A stretch of DNA of 64,000 nucleotides, taken from positions 3,534,001 to 3,598,000 of the forward strand of contig JAEILZ010000006.1 of assembly GCA_018873225.1 (NCBI GenBank). Direction: 5' to 3'. The notes under the pieces were generated by a model. It did not search any database, had not been told where the DNA came from, and saw only the letters and a list, made by a program, of their open reading frames with translations. The DNA comes from [Phialemoniopsis] sp. UDSM-2020 (Eukaryota > Ascomycota > Sordariomycetes > Thyridiales > Thyridiaceae). The first letter of the stretch is position 1. Every line of letters starts with the position of its first letter. A program made the translations under genes and the position numbers. Below, in pieces: positions 43,307 through 53,803 of the stretch.

Positions 43307-43515
43307 AATGGCGAGCAGGCCAATCACTCCCTGTCTGTAAGCTGGACGAGCCAGAAGCTGATGGCCAACAAAATATCTTACTAGGTTTCCAAATTAGCTG
43401 ATGACGGATGTCAAGCATCAGACAGAGCCATGCAGGAACATAGCCACCCTGGGTCTCGGTAGAGCTGTCAGATTCTCCACCCAATGGCGAGCCGGCCAAT
43501 CACCACACTTGGTCA
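43307..43515. repeat. Direct repeat carrying CCAAT boxes
   Basis: AATGGCGAGCAGGCCAATCA (43307) and AATGGCGAGCCGGCCAATCA (43493) differ at one base and are 186 bp apart. Each contains GGCCAATCA, a good match to the CCAAT box bound by the fungal HapB/C/E complex. They lie about 270 and 450 bp upstream of the carboxypeptidase start. Confidence 0.5.
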
Positions 43516-43865
43516 ATGGCGAAGATGGGGCCGTAGGGCTCAAGCTTCTCCACATTGGTTGTCAAGGGTCCCAGTCCATCCTCCCTGGTCGGTCCTGAAA
43601 TAAACGTCTGAGAACCACTGCGATGGGAATTCGTCTGGTGAATCTGCTACAGTTCCTTCAAAGGGTCATGCTTGATCTCAAGTTCCTGGTCGCCCTCATT
43701 CTCGTTGTTCGTGATACCCTGTAGAGCCCTCGTGTCCTCGGGGCGGCACGTCGCTTGCTGACGAAAATCACAAACAGATTGCCTAACGGTCTGAAAGATC
43801 TGTTGGCTAGATGAGATACTCTACTTTAATGATGTCTGGGTCAGTTTACCGGAAAGAAATGGTGT

Positions 43866-45809
43866 CTAATGTATCGAAACCTCTTCAAAGTCCCGCCCCT
43901 CCAATGCCTCACCCTGCATGATTCCATGGACATAGCAACTACCCACAAGCTGATACATCCCCGGCTTCTCCATACTCCTACGCAGAAGCATGGGCTGACG
44001 ACAGCCTCTCACAATCCATATCTCATCCTCAGGCTCCGCACCTGCTGGCAATTGCGCAAAGTATCCGCGCCGCGTCACGGCTGGTAGAAGCTTCTTGAAT
44101 ATCACTTCTCCGACGTGCTCTAGATATCTTGTGAGGCAGATGTTGGCCTCCTCGGGAGACGCATCGAAGATGACGCGTGAAAAGTTAAACGACCAGCGGA
44201 TTGGGCCTGCGAAGTCTCTATTGCGTGAGACTGAGACCCACGACCAGGCGGCGAAGCCAATCTCGAGCTGCCGAGGTGTCTCTTTGTATTCGCCTTGATC
44301 ACATATCAGCGCCTTCCTGACGGCCTCGTGTATGGACTCTCCTGTCGGATACGTCTGGCCGGGCTCCACGTCCTGCAGGAAGAGGCGGAAGGCTTTTCCG
44401 AACCAGTCTCTCATATACCCAACGGATTCGGGTCCCATTGCCATATCCCATTCCTTGCCAATCTGAATTGGTTTGCTGGCTACGGTCTCGACTTTGAAAC
44501 CCAAGACTTTGAGCACGTTCTCCGGGCTCGGCGAGAGACCAGCAACAAAAGATGTGCCACCAGCTGCATCATCGCACCGATCTTCTATACTTCTGTCCAC
44601 CATGGCCATCGCTCCCTGCGAGGCCGTCACGTCTTCAGCCCACGATGGGATCCCTTCACGTGTTTCACGAAAGAGACCGGCCCTCATCAGCATCTCCTCT
44701 CCGTATTCCCTCAGGATCAAGAAGCGGGACACGCGTGTGACGACAGTTTCGATCGGGCAAATGTAGTCGACCTCGAGCTCCTTTTCGTCTCCGCACACGT
44801 CGTCGGCCATGCCAAACGTCGAAAAGTACCTGTCCCTGGGGTTCGTAGCGTCGCACATCTGGAAGTAGTGCAGGAGGTCGACGAGGCGGCACTTTTGGAA
44901 CTTCTTCCAGATGTGCGACTGCGGCGTCACCGAGCCGAGAAAGCGCCGGCCCTCCTCGGTCTGGCCCATCACTCGAATCCTGCGGAGGACGCCGATGCAG
45001 GACCACACCATCATGCGCATCATCGAGTACACCTTGGACTGCTGCACGGGCATAGTCCCGATGCCCTTGAAGTTGGACGCCGCTGCGAGGAGGTGCGTCC
45101 ACTCGACGCGGCGTTTGCCGATGTACATGAGCACTTCCTTGGCCAGGACGAACTCCTGGATGATCCAGACGCGCGTGAACCATTTTCTCTCGAAGATTTC
45201 GATGGCGATGTCCCAGCCCGGGCCGCGATCGGGAGGAAGCTCGGCGTTTCTGTACCTCTCGGCGTCTTCTCCGGTGGGCACTGTGACGCCGACGTAATAC
45301 GCAAATACCTCACCAGAGGGGTCGCCAGACGGTGTAGGAATGCCGCGGTGAATGTGCTTGCGCCAATAGGCATCGATGAGCTCAAGACCCGCCACGGCGT
45401 TCTCGGTCCCCTCGCCGAGATCGACGAGAACGCGATCAGCAGTTCGGTAGATGTCGCCCATCATGGTGACCTGCGCCGCCTGCTCAATCAGGTCGCTCTG
45501 GTTGATACAAATCGCATCCGCCCAAAGCCGCCGCGGTTCCTCCATGCGGCGTAATCGCCTCAAAAACGAGTCGAGCGACGGCGTGATTTGCAGCAGCGCG
45601 CCGTCAATGAAGACATCCCGCAGGTCCTCGTACTCACCCCAGACGTAGGATAGGGCTTCGAATTGGACTTCATGCTCTTGCTCGGGCCCTGGAGCAAGGA
45701 GCTGGATGCGCTCCAGGCTGGCCTCGAGGCGCGACCCCTCCTCGCCTGGGAGCAGTCGCAGGATGCGGATCTCGCCCTTTTGCAAGGGCTCGTATTCGTA
45801 GGTCGCCAT
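43866..45809 (-). CDS. HET-domain protein
   Basis: A single-exon gene of 647 residues. HET domain: VQFEALSYVWGEYED, RRLWADAICINQSDLIEQAAQ, DIYRTADRVLVDLGEG and FTRVWIIQEFVLAKEVLMYI. The C-terminal region has YFSTFGMADDVCGDEKELEVDY and a final Tyr-rich YQLVGSCYVHGIMQGEALEG, which is the usual end of HET proteins of this length class. The GC-rich sequence creates a long antisense frame at 44295-45554 that I reject as a shadow. Role in allorecognition or defence is inferred from the family. Confidence 0.9.
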   Translation of the reverse strand: MATYEYEPLQKGEIRILRLLPGEEGSRLEASLERIQLLAPGPEQEHEVQFEALSYVWGEYEDLRDVFIDGALLQITPSLDSFLRRLRRMEEPRRLWADAICINQSDLIEQAAQVTMMGDIYRTADRVLVDLGEGTENAVAGLELIDAYWRKHIHRGIPTPSGDPSGEVFAYYVGVTVPTGEDAERYRNAELPPDRGPGWDIAIEIFERKWFTRVWIIQEFVLAKEVLMYIGKRRVEWTHLLAAASNFKGIGTMPVQQSKVYSMMRMMVWSCIGVLRRIRVMGQTEEGRRFLGSVTPQSHIWKKFQKCRLVDLLHYFQMCDATNPRDRYFSTFGMADDVCGDEKELEVDYICPIETVVTRVSRFLILREYGEEMLMRAGLFRETREGIPSWAEDVTASQGAMAMVDRSIEDRCDDAAGGTSFVAGLSPSPENVLKVLGFKVETVASKPIQIGKEWDMAMGPESVGYMRDWFGKAFRLFLQDVEPGQTYPTGESIHEAVRKALICDQGEYKETPRQLEIGFAAWSWVSVSRNRDFAGPIRWSFNFSRVIFDASPEEANICLTRYLEHVGEVIFKKLLPAVTRRGYFAQLPAGAEPEDEIWIVRGCRQPMLLRRSMEKPGMYQLVGSCYVHGIMQGEALEGRDFEEVSIH

Positions 45810-46265
45810 ATGTCATTCAATCATCGCTATCATGCTCAACAAGTTCAAAACCTGTTAAGAAGTTGAGGCTGCGTCTGAGAGATATATGGTCCAAAGAGTG
45901 GTTCAGCTGGAACCATGCATGTGACAGCTGAAATGGCCCCTTCGTCTGCCGTCGAATCATTGTGGTTGTAGTTCCAATATCGCCTGCAGGCGAAGCGCCA
46001 TTCTGACCAGACTAGAACTAATCGGTGAAGCTAGCTCGGTCTGGACCGCCACCCACTACCATCGTTTGCATTTGGTATGAGTGCCGTTGTGTTCTTGCAT
46101 GCAGGCGACGTTGTCCGCTGGTTATCTACAGTATACTTCTTGAAGTCCATATAGGGTAATTGATAAGTTTAACATATCTTACTTCTCATTCGAAGCACCG
46201 TTTACTACTTGACAGCTACAAATCCTGGTAAGTACCGAAAACCAGGTACAGCGCCGTGTAACTGC
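45810..46265. other. Intergenic, no gene seen
   Basis: Promoter of the HET gene on the minus strand's far side and 3' flank of the permease. AT-rich; nothing more. Confidence 0.5.
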
Positions 46266-47982
46266 TTAGGTTGCTCCAGTAGAAAGGTCCATAGCTAGAA
46301 GCGGGACCACCCGAGTACGCTTGAGCAACTTGTAGCCAATAAAGAGAATGAAGAAAACAGGAATCCCAATGTAGCCCGTAATGAAGTCATTGTAGTTGAA
46401 CGCGCCATATGTCTCGGGAGATGGTATGAATACGGTAAAGTTCTTTGTCAAGATGACCAAGGTGGTGAACGCAAAGGCGATGCACGACCCATACACACCC
46501 AGCGGGGCCACGTACGGCAGTGCAGAGTCCGGAATGTTCTGCTTTCGTCGTGCGAGTACAAAGCGGATATGCGTCAAGAGAATGCAAGCCCAAGTCAACA
46601 TGCCAAAGATGGTGACCAAGTTGACCAGATACTTGAAGACGACCTGGCTGCTGTTCGACACGTTCAGGAAGCCGATGCAACATCCGACACACCCAAGAGT
46701 GAGGCCGGCAACAGGCACTCCTCGAGCGTCTGTGTACTGAAACACCTTTGGTGCAAAGCCTCTCTTGGAAAGAGCGTACATGGTCCTTGACACAATGTAG
46801 AGGTCCGAGTTCGCGGTGCCCAGCACGAAGATGAGGATGGCGACGTTGAGAATTGTGGGTAAGACTGGGATGCCAGCGACTTTGATTGCTGCGGTGAATG
46901 GGCTTGCAGAGGCTCCTGTCTTAGCACTAAGCGCAAACGCAAGTTCGGGCGAGTTGGCCGGGAGCACTGTGCCAAGAAAAAGGACAGAGAGACAGTAAAA
47001 GCCGGCGATTCGGTAGAACGTCAACTTTGTCGCGCGCGGAATTGATTTGCGCGGGTCTTGAGCCTCGCCGGCGGTCACGCCAACGAGCTCGGTGCCGAGG
47101 TATGAGAAGGAAGCCGTGACCATGCTCGCCCAGAATGCGACGAAACGGCCTGTGGAGCCTTCCATGTGCTTGTATGGCAGAAAGGCACCCGGATCGTTCC
47201 AGTATCGAAACCCCTTTCGATCATGATCTGGGCCCCCTCCGAGCATGAGGATGAAACACAACAGGATAAGGCCGATGAACACGACGACCTTGAAGATGCT
47301 GAGCCAGTATTCCACTTCTCCAAAGGTCCTGACACCGACATAGTTGATAGCGGCGATGGCAACGAGAAAGACTGCAATCCAGACCCCGGGGTTCACTCGC
47401 TCTGCAGGTATCCATTCTTGGAGCACGAGTGCGGCGGCAGTGAGCTGGTTCGGATTCGTCAAAACGTACTTTAACAAGTAGCACCACCCTAATAGTGTTC
47501 GTTAGACAAAGCCCATTCAGAATAATGGGGATCAAAGGGGTAATCACCAAGAGCAAAAGCCAACGCTTGGTCCACGAAACGGTCTGCATATCCTGTAAAG
47601 CCTGACTGTTGCGGGAGATAGGAAGCCATCTCCCCCACAGCCGTCATGACAAGGAAGACATTGATGCCGACGAGGAGAAACGAGAGAAACAGAGAGCCAG
47701 GCCCAGCTGAAGCAAGTACAGATCCCCTAGGTAGCTTATCAACACATGGTACATGAGGCTGCCCACGGGGAAAGGAACATACGACCCAATGATAAGTCCG
47801 GTTCCAACAGAGCCTCCAATAGCAATCATGCTCAGATGGCGAGGTTTCAGGTTTCGCTTCAGCGCGTCTTCTTCTTTCCACTGGGCGACAACCCGAGTAT
47901 CGCCTTCTTGGCTCGTCTGGAATTGATGCATCGGCGGCATCCCTTCCTTGAGGCCTGATTCGTGGTCAGGTAGTTGACTCAT
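46266..47982 (-). CDS. Amino-acid permease (APC superfamily, fungal YAT type)
   Basis: Three exons (47982-47783, 47726-47548, 47488-46266) give 533 residues. The conserved start KPRHLSMIAIGGSVGTGLII is joined over intron 1 to GSGSVLASAGPGSL, and intron 2 joins FALG to GWCYLLKYVLTNPNQL. VTASFSYLGTELVGVTAGEA, DPRKSIPRATKLTFYR and ANSDLYIVSRTMYALSKRG are family hallmarks. About 12 membrane segments. It imports amino acids with protons at the plasma membrane; specificity is not readable. The gene is divergent from the dialkylglycine decarboxylase gene (780 bp), and the shared region has GATAAG sites and a 14-bp direct repeat, so co-regulation is likely. Confidence 0.92.
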
Positions 47983-48762
47983 GATCACGAAAGAGCTTAA
48001 CTATGAAAGAATTGTGTTGATACTGAATTGTGATAGAGTAAACGAAGTTGAGCCTTCCTGATACCGTTTCCGAGCGCGACTCCGACTTTTATAGCTGTGT
48101 AAGGCATTCTTTGCAACCTCTTCTGCAAATCGAGGCTATGATTACAGGGTTGCTTCTGGGGAAGTTGACCACGAGTCCATTCACCCACGCAACTTTCGAG
48201 GAACGGAGTAATTCGCGCGCCAAGGATTGGGCTAGCAAGGAGTTTGAGACTAAAATCCAGAGGGCATCTCACCGCGAGCATGGTTTCTTAACTAAGTGGG
48301 GGCCGCGACACTGTCATTGTGTCTTATCAGACTCTCATTCAACAATTCAAGGCTGAATGGCTGGGCTGACCAGTTCATTCGCATGGGCTATGACCGGATC
48401 TCTGGATGACATGGATAGCTCTTGATGAAGAATAGCATTAAGTTTTCTTGGGGTATCTCACCGCGAGCGATCGCCTTTCCCCCGCATCTGACAGCGTACA
48501 CTGCCGAGATGTTTAGCGCGATGCTTGCCCGTGTCACTCTCGATTGACAAGATGTTGCTGCTGCTGCACGAGGCATGCCACAGCGAGGCCGATGCCGGAG
48601 TAAAACAGATCTAGAAACATTTGTCAACAAGATAAAAGATAAGCTTGATCACCCCTAGAAGTGCAATGATGGCGGCCCAGATCCGGAGTTCAAAGATCAG
48701 TTCATCCTTCGCGCATCGTCTTTCCATATCTCTCTGCCAACGAAGCCCAACTGTTCACCAAC
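47983..48762. promoter_or_regulatory. Shared promoter of permease and dialkylglycine decarboxylase
   Basis: 780 bases between divergent starts. It holds CATCTCACCGCGAGC (48265) and TATCTCACCGCGAGC (48454), identical over 14 bases, and GATA sites CTTATC (48323), GATAAA (48631) and AGATAAG (48637), i.e. the AreA/NIT2 core. CTCACCGCGAG is nearly palindromic and could be a zinc-cluster regulator site. No coding content. Confidence 0.5.
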
Positions 48763-50155
48763 ATGGGTAGTCTCGACACCAATGATCAGCTGTATGCTGA
48801 TGCGAAGGACAACCTCCTGTTCTTCGGCTCACCGTTCATGCCCGAGGTCGTAGTCAAGACCGAGGGCGTGTACCTGTGGACAGCTACGGGCAAGAAGGTC
48901 ATGGATTGGACCTCTGGTCAGATGTCTTGTCTGATTGGACACGGCCACCCCGAGATCGTGGAAACCCTCCGCCAGCACGCGGCGTCACTGGACCACTTGT
49001 ACAGTGGAATGGTGTCGCCGCCGGTGACCAGCCTCGCCAAGAAGCTCACGGATAACATGCCCCCCGGGCTGGACAAGGCAATTTTTTTGAGCACGGGTGG
49101 CGAGAGCAACGAATGTGCAATCAAGCTGGCGAAGGTCTTCACTGGCAAGTTCGAAATCGTGGGCTTAGGAGCCAGTTGGCACGGCATGACTTCGGGCGCC
49201 AATGGTGCTCAGTACCATGCCGGCAGGAAGGGCTACGGGCCACTGGTAAGCAAGAGGATACGCACGAACTCAGAGTTACATACACTAACAGCTGAGTCAA
49301 CAGATGCCCGGAATGCACATGCTACCCTCCCCCGACGCGTACCGATCGATCTTCCGTCATCCGGACGGCTCATATGACTGGCAGACAGAGCTCGATTATG
49401 GATGGTCACTCATCGACAAGGCATCATGCGGCTCTCTCGCGGCAGTCATCATGGAGCCAATTCTGTCATCCGGAGGTATCATCGCAGTACCGGACGGCTA
49501 CATAGGGGCTATGAAGAAGCATTGTGAGAAGCGCGGCATGCTCCTGATCGTGGATGAGGCGCAGACAGCCATGGGTCGCAGCGGTGACCTGTTCGCCATT
49601 CAACACGAGGGAGTCGTGCCCGACATCATAACGCTTAGCAAGACTTTGGGTAATGGACTGCCACTCAGTGCAGTGGTCACCAGCAACCGCATTGCCGAAG
49701 ACGTGGAGAACAAAGGCTTCCTCTTCTACACAACACATGCCAATGATCCTCTCCCTGCGTCGGTTGGCCTTAAGGTCTTGGAGGTCGTGCTCCGTGACAA
49801 CCTGGTGGAGAAAGCTCGTCGCACTGGGGCCAAGCTACACGCTGCTCTATGGGATCTGCACAGTCGCTACGAATGCATTGGGGATATCCGTGGTCGCGGT
49901 CTCATGGCGGGAGTCGAGATTGTGTCGGACCGCAAGACCAAGGCAGCTGCTATCGACTTTGGCAAGAAACTGTCGGAGCGCATGTTTGAGCTTGGTCTGT
50001 CTGCTACCATATCTGCCCGCACAACCTTTTCCGGCTGCATAAGAATCGCGCCGCCTGTGACTATCACGGACGAGGAATTGGAAGAGGGGCTGCGAATCTT
50101 CGAGGAGGCACTGGCAACTACACCGGGGTCGAAGCCAATCCGTAAGTCAGTTTGA
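48763..50155 (+). CDS. 2,2-dialkylglycine decarboxylase (class III aminotransferase)
   Basis: Two exons (48763-49245, 49304-50155) give 444 residues. The fold-type I class III enzyme shows the special decarboxylase marks: MDWTSGQMSCLIGHGHPE with Gln at 53, ASWHGM with Trp139, VDEAQT with Asp245 (pyridine N), LSKTLGNGLPL with Lys274 (PLP), and SGCIRIAPP with the carboxylate-binding Arg. These agree with what I know of the bacterial enzyme (EC 4.1.1.64), which decarboxylates and transaminates 2-aminoisobutyrate or isovaline with pyruvate. In a fungus this could remove Aib from peptaibols or use it as nitrogen source. A plain transaminase is the alternative. Intron 1 has a CTAAC branch. The divergent permease may import the substrate. 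Confidence 0.87.
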
Positions 50156-50538
50156 GGTTTATAATGGTCTATATAGCATACTTGAATAGAGGTCAGTGCC
50201 AGTCAGAGACAAATTGTGTAACGATATCGTTAACTATTTGCCTACCATCACGGTAAGAACGTGAGTTTCGTAGGTATGCTCATGACATCCGCCATAATAT
50301 TAGTGCTAGGATGACAACCATACATGACACTGAAAGAAGCTAGGGGGGGCTGTGTATGGGAGAATGTGGAGAGAGATAGCAGTGGGGCAAGATTTGGTGG
50401 ATTAAGCCCATCCATGCATGGAACGATTTATTTTCCCTCCACTTCTCCGCATTTCAGTCACATCTTCTCCATCCTTCATCAGTGCCACGCATCTGCACCA
50501 TCACACCCTTCGACTACCTACTTCCCACTCAGACTCAC
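50156..50538. other. Intergenic; promoter of the next regulator
   Basis: 383 bases, with a C/T-rich leader (50440-50530) before the ATG. No other feature. Confidence 0.45.
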
Positions 50539-52349
50539 ATGGCCCGAAAACGGGGCAAGACGTTCTCAGTAATCTGCCGCTTGCTAGCACTACGTGGATT
50601 GCCTGCTGACTGGCTGAATAGGGCTGTTGGCAATGCCGTCGAAGGAGAATAAAGGTACAGTAACCACCTTGCTGCGCATCAAAGGTCGCGTATGCATGCT
50701 TACACATCCAACCTGGCAGTGCGACGAAGCTGTTCCATCTTGCAGTCAATGCCTGAGGTACGGCGCAGTTTGCCCAGGTTACGGCCAACGTCTCTCTTGG
50801 GTCGAACCAGGCCAGAAAACATACGAGCCATGCAATCGAAGGCTTTTTGATGCAAGTATGTCTTCTGCACTTAGCCTCTCAAGAGTTGTAAGACACTGAC
50901 CTCTCAAGAAAAGGTCTCACTTGGACGCATGATATCCCCGTATACACTTCATCCCAGCTAGACAGGATTCTGTCTCACATGGACATCGAGGACCTGTTGC
51001 CAGACCATGATGATGAGCTCGAGGTTGTCGTAGGTCCATATACGGCCTTCAGACACTTCGCCAGCACGATTACAGACTCTCGACTTCTTTCCTCCCCATC
51101 ACTGGACCCGGACTGGGATCATGTCAAGTCCAGTCTCTTTTACCACTACGTACTGGGCATCGCTCCACTAATGATGCCATTCGACCAGCTCCAGAATCCA
51201 TGGACTTCAACTTACCCCAGCCTTGCCCGAAGCGGTGAGGACCCGTATCACAAATGCCTTCTGAATGCCTTGTTGGCTCAAGCGGCGGCGAACTTGGCCC
51301 ACCTCAACTGCCGAAAGGAACATATGATGATACGTGCTCAGGCGTACCATGTTGCAGCCATTAAGATGCTTCGAGAGGGGCTTGAGTCGTCAACGGACAA
51401 TGGGCCAGAATTCGTCCCGTTCCTTGCTGCGGTGTTGACACTGATCATGGCTGAGATATACATAGGGCTGAGCAATTCGTGGCGATCTCATCTTGAAGCG
51501 GCTTGGGCCTTTCTGACTAAGACATTTGGGCAATCAGTAAAGACGCCATGGACGGAATCAGAGCAGGCTTGGACAGTTGCTCAAAGTCTCTGTCTGATGA
51601 AGATACGGACGGATGCAGCCTCTGTCGCCAATCATCTATCTCAAGTCGGCTTTGGCACGGAAGAGGAGACAGCTACGAACGGCACATTTGACAGAAGTTT
51701 GTTTGAGTCGGTCATGAGCCGGCCAGACTTTGGGTTCACAGCCGGCTTCAACCCAAGCACCGTTGACTGCCTGCTTGATATCAAGGCGTTGGCTTCAGAC
51801 CCAGTCCTTGCACAGAACCCTGCTCAACCTCGGGCAGAAATTTACAGATTCCATCGCATGGCTATGTTAGATTCAACGCCACATCGGGTACACGAGTCGG
51901 GTGGCGCCACAAGCACGGCAAGGACCCGACTCGTGGATGCTGAGAAAGCAGCCGTCTACCATGGAGATGTAGTACGGAATGGAATGCTGGTATACCTCTA
52001 CCGCAAGCTTGGAAAATGGACGCCGATCGACGTCATGCCGTATGTCACCGCGGTCTTTGAGGCGGCTGAAAAGTATCGAGAGATCGGGGGCCGGAATCTG
52101 ACGGTGTGGCCTGTGTTCCAGGCTGCAGTCGAGGCAGTCGATGAGACCAACCAACGGCGGGCGCGAGAATGGCTGGCAGATTCGATCCGGCTGGGCATTG
52201 GTAACCGGCAGCAGCTGAAACGACTTATCGAGAGCACGTGGAGCTTTAGGGAAAGCCAGGCTGCTTTCAACGGGGCTTCTATTGGTGATACGGCGGTAGA
52301 CTGGGCCGCTGTCCAACACATCTTACAGCTTGATGTGCTGTTAGTTTGA
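50539..52349 (+). CDS. Zn2Cys6 transcription factor of the amino-acid catabolic region
   Basis: Four exons (50539-50568, 50622-50654, 50720-50855, 50914-52349) give 544 residues. The spliced N-terminus reads MARKRGKTFS|GCWQCRRRRIK|CDEAVPSCSQCLRYGAVCPGY, so two micro-exons build the zinc cluster; spacing is 2-6-6-2-6. Introns 1 and 3 have CTGAC branch sites. The fungal_trans_2-like region follows: HYVLGIAPLMMPFDQLQNPW, KCLLNALLAQAAANLAHL and YHVAAIKMLREGLES, as in acriflavine-resistance/arginine-type regulators (ARG81-like class). It sits between the decarboxylase and the aldolase/aminotransferase pair, so it is the obvious candidate to control this block and to bind the 14-bp repeat. An ORF-only reading would miss the zinc cluster. 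Confidence 0.88.
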
Positions 52350-52438
52350 TCTTCTGGTATCAAGGATGAGTCATTATAAGCTGCAAACACAAGGCGATGG
52401 TCTGCAATATGTTATTTCTGCCTTTCAATTATGCACGA

Positions 52439-53368
52439 TCACTGTGACTCCCGTTCGACCTTGATCAGAGCTTCGGCGCACTCTTTTCCAGACCTGGCGA
52501 GGATGCCAGAGTCTTGCTGGCCCAGGATAAACCCAGCACCCAAGCTCTTCAGCGCCCAGCTTTGCAGCTCGGGGTTATCATAGATCCCTGCGAGCCCAAA
52601 TATCTTGCCGTGTTTTTTACAGGCCTTGCTCACTTTCTCTAGCGATGACTGAAACTCGCCGCTCTGGAACTGACCAGGAACGTTCAGCTCGATCGATAGG
52701 TCGTTGGAGCCTATGAGCAAGACATCCACCCCTTGGACACCTGCAATCTTGTCGATGTTGTCGATACTATCTTTAGTCTCTATCATGACGAAGACCGTAG
52801 ACGCAGAGGTATTGCTTTCTTCGATGATCTTATCGACCGGAGTAGGTTGCAATGAGAAGACGGGAAGCTGCCCAGTCATAGATCTCTTGCCCAGAGGAGG
52901 ATATTTGCATATTGATACAGCCACTTCCGCATCCGCTAGAATGCTTGTCAGCTTGGGAACCGCAACAACATCACAGAACATGTCACCTTGACATACCTCG
53001 ATCATGAATATGGGGAAAGATGACGCCCATGGCGCCGCCATCTAGAATCCTCTGGACAAAGCCATCGCCGCACTGGTACGGCACCCGCACGAAGGGAGTG
53101 ATTCCGAGCTGCAAGCCGGCCGCACATAGCTGGCTGGCATGGTCTATTGACAGTGTCGAATGCTCCAGTTCGATGAACAACGAATCAAATCCTGCATTCT
53201 TTGCAAGCTGTACGATCTGAGGGTTCGTCACCAGTCTGATGCCGAAAGCCTGGTCATCATTAGCTTGAGTGCGTGGGGTCAAGGCAGAGGATTGCGTCAA
53301 CGTACCTTGCACAGCTGTTGCCGTGCGACGTTTCGCATTAGGTTATTGCAGATTGAAGACGCCATCAT
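52439..53368 (-). CDS. HpcH/HpaI-type aldolase
   Basis: Three exons (53368-53306, 53249-52997, 52935-52439) give 270 residues. Core: GIRLVTNPQIVQLAKNAGFD, FIELEHSTL (catalytic and metal Glu), GGAMGVIFPHIHDRADAEV, CKYPPLGKRSMTG, VFVMIETKDSIDNID and LLIGSNDLS (metal Asp). The family cleaves 4-hydroxy-2-oxo acids, such as 4-hydroxy-2-oxoglutarate or 2,4-dihydroxyhept-2-enedioate, to pyruvate and an aldehyde. The very short first exon carries MMASSICNNLM..., possibly a weak mitochondrial signal. Divergent from the aminotransferase gene, which could supply the 2-oxo acid. Introns are GT-AG with CTGAC branch. Confidence 0.9.
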
Positions 53369-53803
53369 TGCTTAGTAAGTCCTCTCTATGTATGGTATGG
53401 AAGACAAACTGGTCTCTAGCTAGCCATAGCCATTATCGTGGATATATCACTTATCTCCAGCATTACACCTCCTGATACACAGCTGATAACGAGCTCGAGA
53501 GTGCCGGTCTTCGGTGCGGCCTGGCGTTCCGCAGCAACCCCGGCCTGGGCTCCCGAGCTAATCCATCTCAGGGGCGGGGACTGTGGAGACCGCCACCACA
53601 TTTCGGGATGGCTACCGCTCTGATATCGACTTCAGATTGTTTCTGTTTGTCATGGAATTATTGCTTGCTGCGATGATCGGTGTTTGTAGTTTTGGGCTAG
53701 ATGTTGATATGCATTGATGCTAGGACCGGGAGATACCACGACCTAGGTTGAGTGTCGCAAGTACCACTTGCCAACGTACACACCTCTCGTCAAACGAGCC
53801 AAC
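53369..53803. promoter_or_regulatory. Shared promoter of aldolase and aminotransferase genes
   Basis: 435 bases between divergent starts. It holds CTTATCT (53450-53456), i.e. AGATAAG on the minus strand, and GATAAC (53484). These fit GATA-factor nitrogen control. No coding content. Confidence 0.4.

Larger units (their letters stand above)
43051..43865. other. Promoter of the carboxypeptidase gene and 3' flank of the next
   Basis: Contains a TATATATATA (43167-43176) and two near-identical 20-bp blocks with CCAAT boxes. No coding content. Confidence 0.5.

Noticed and set aside
44295..45554. 419-codon plus-strand frame opposite the HET gene
   Set aside because: It is the GC-rich antisense shadow of the HET coding sequence; it is rich in His, Arg and Ala, has no motif, and the other strand has clear HET motifs.
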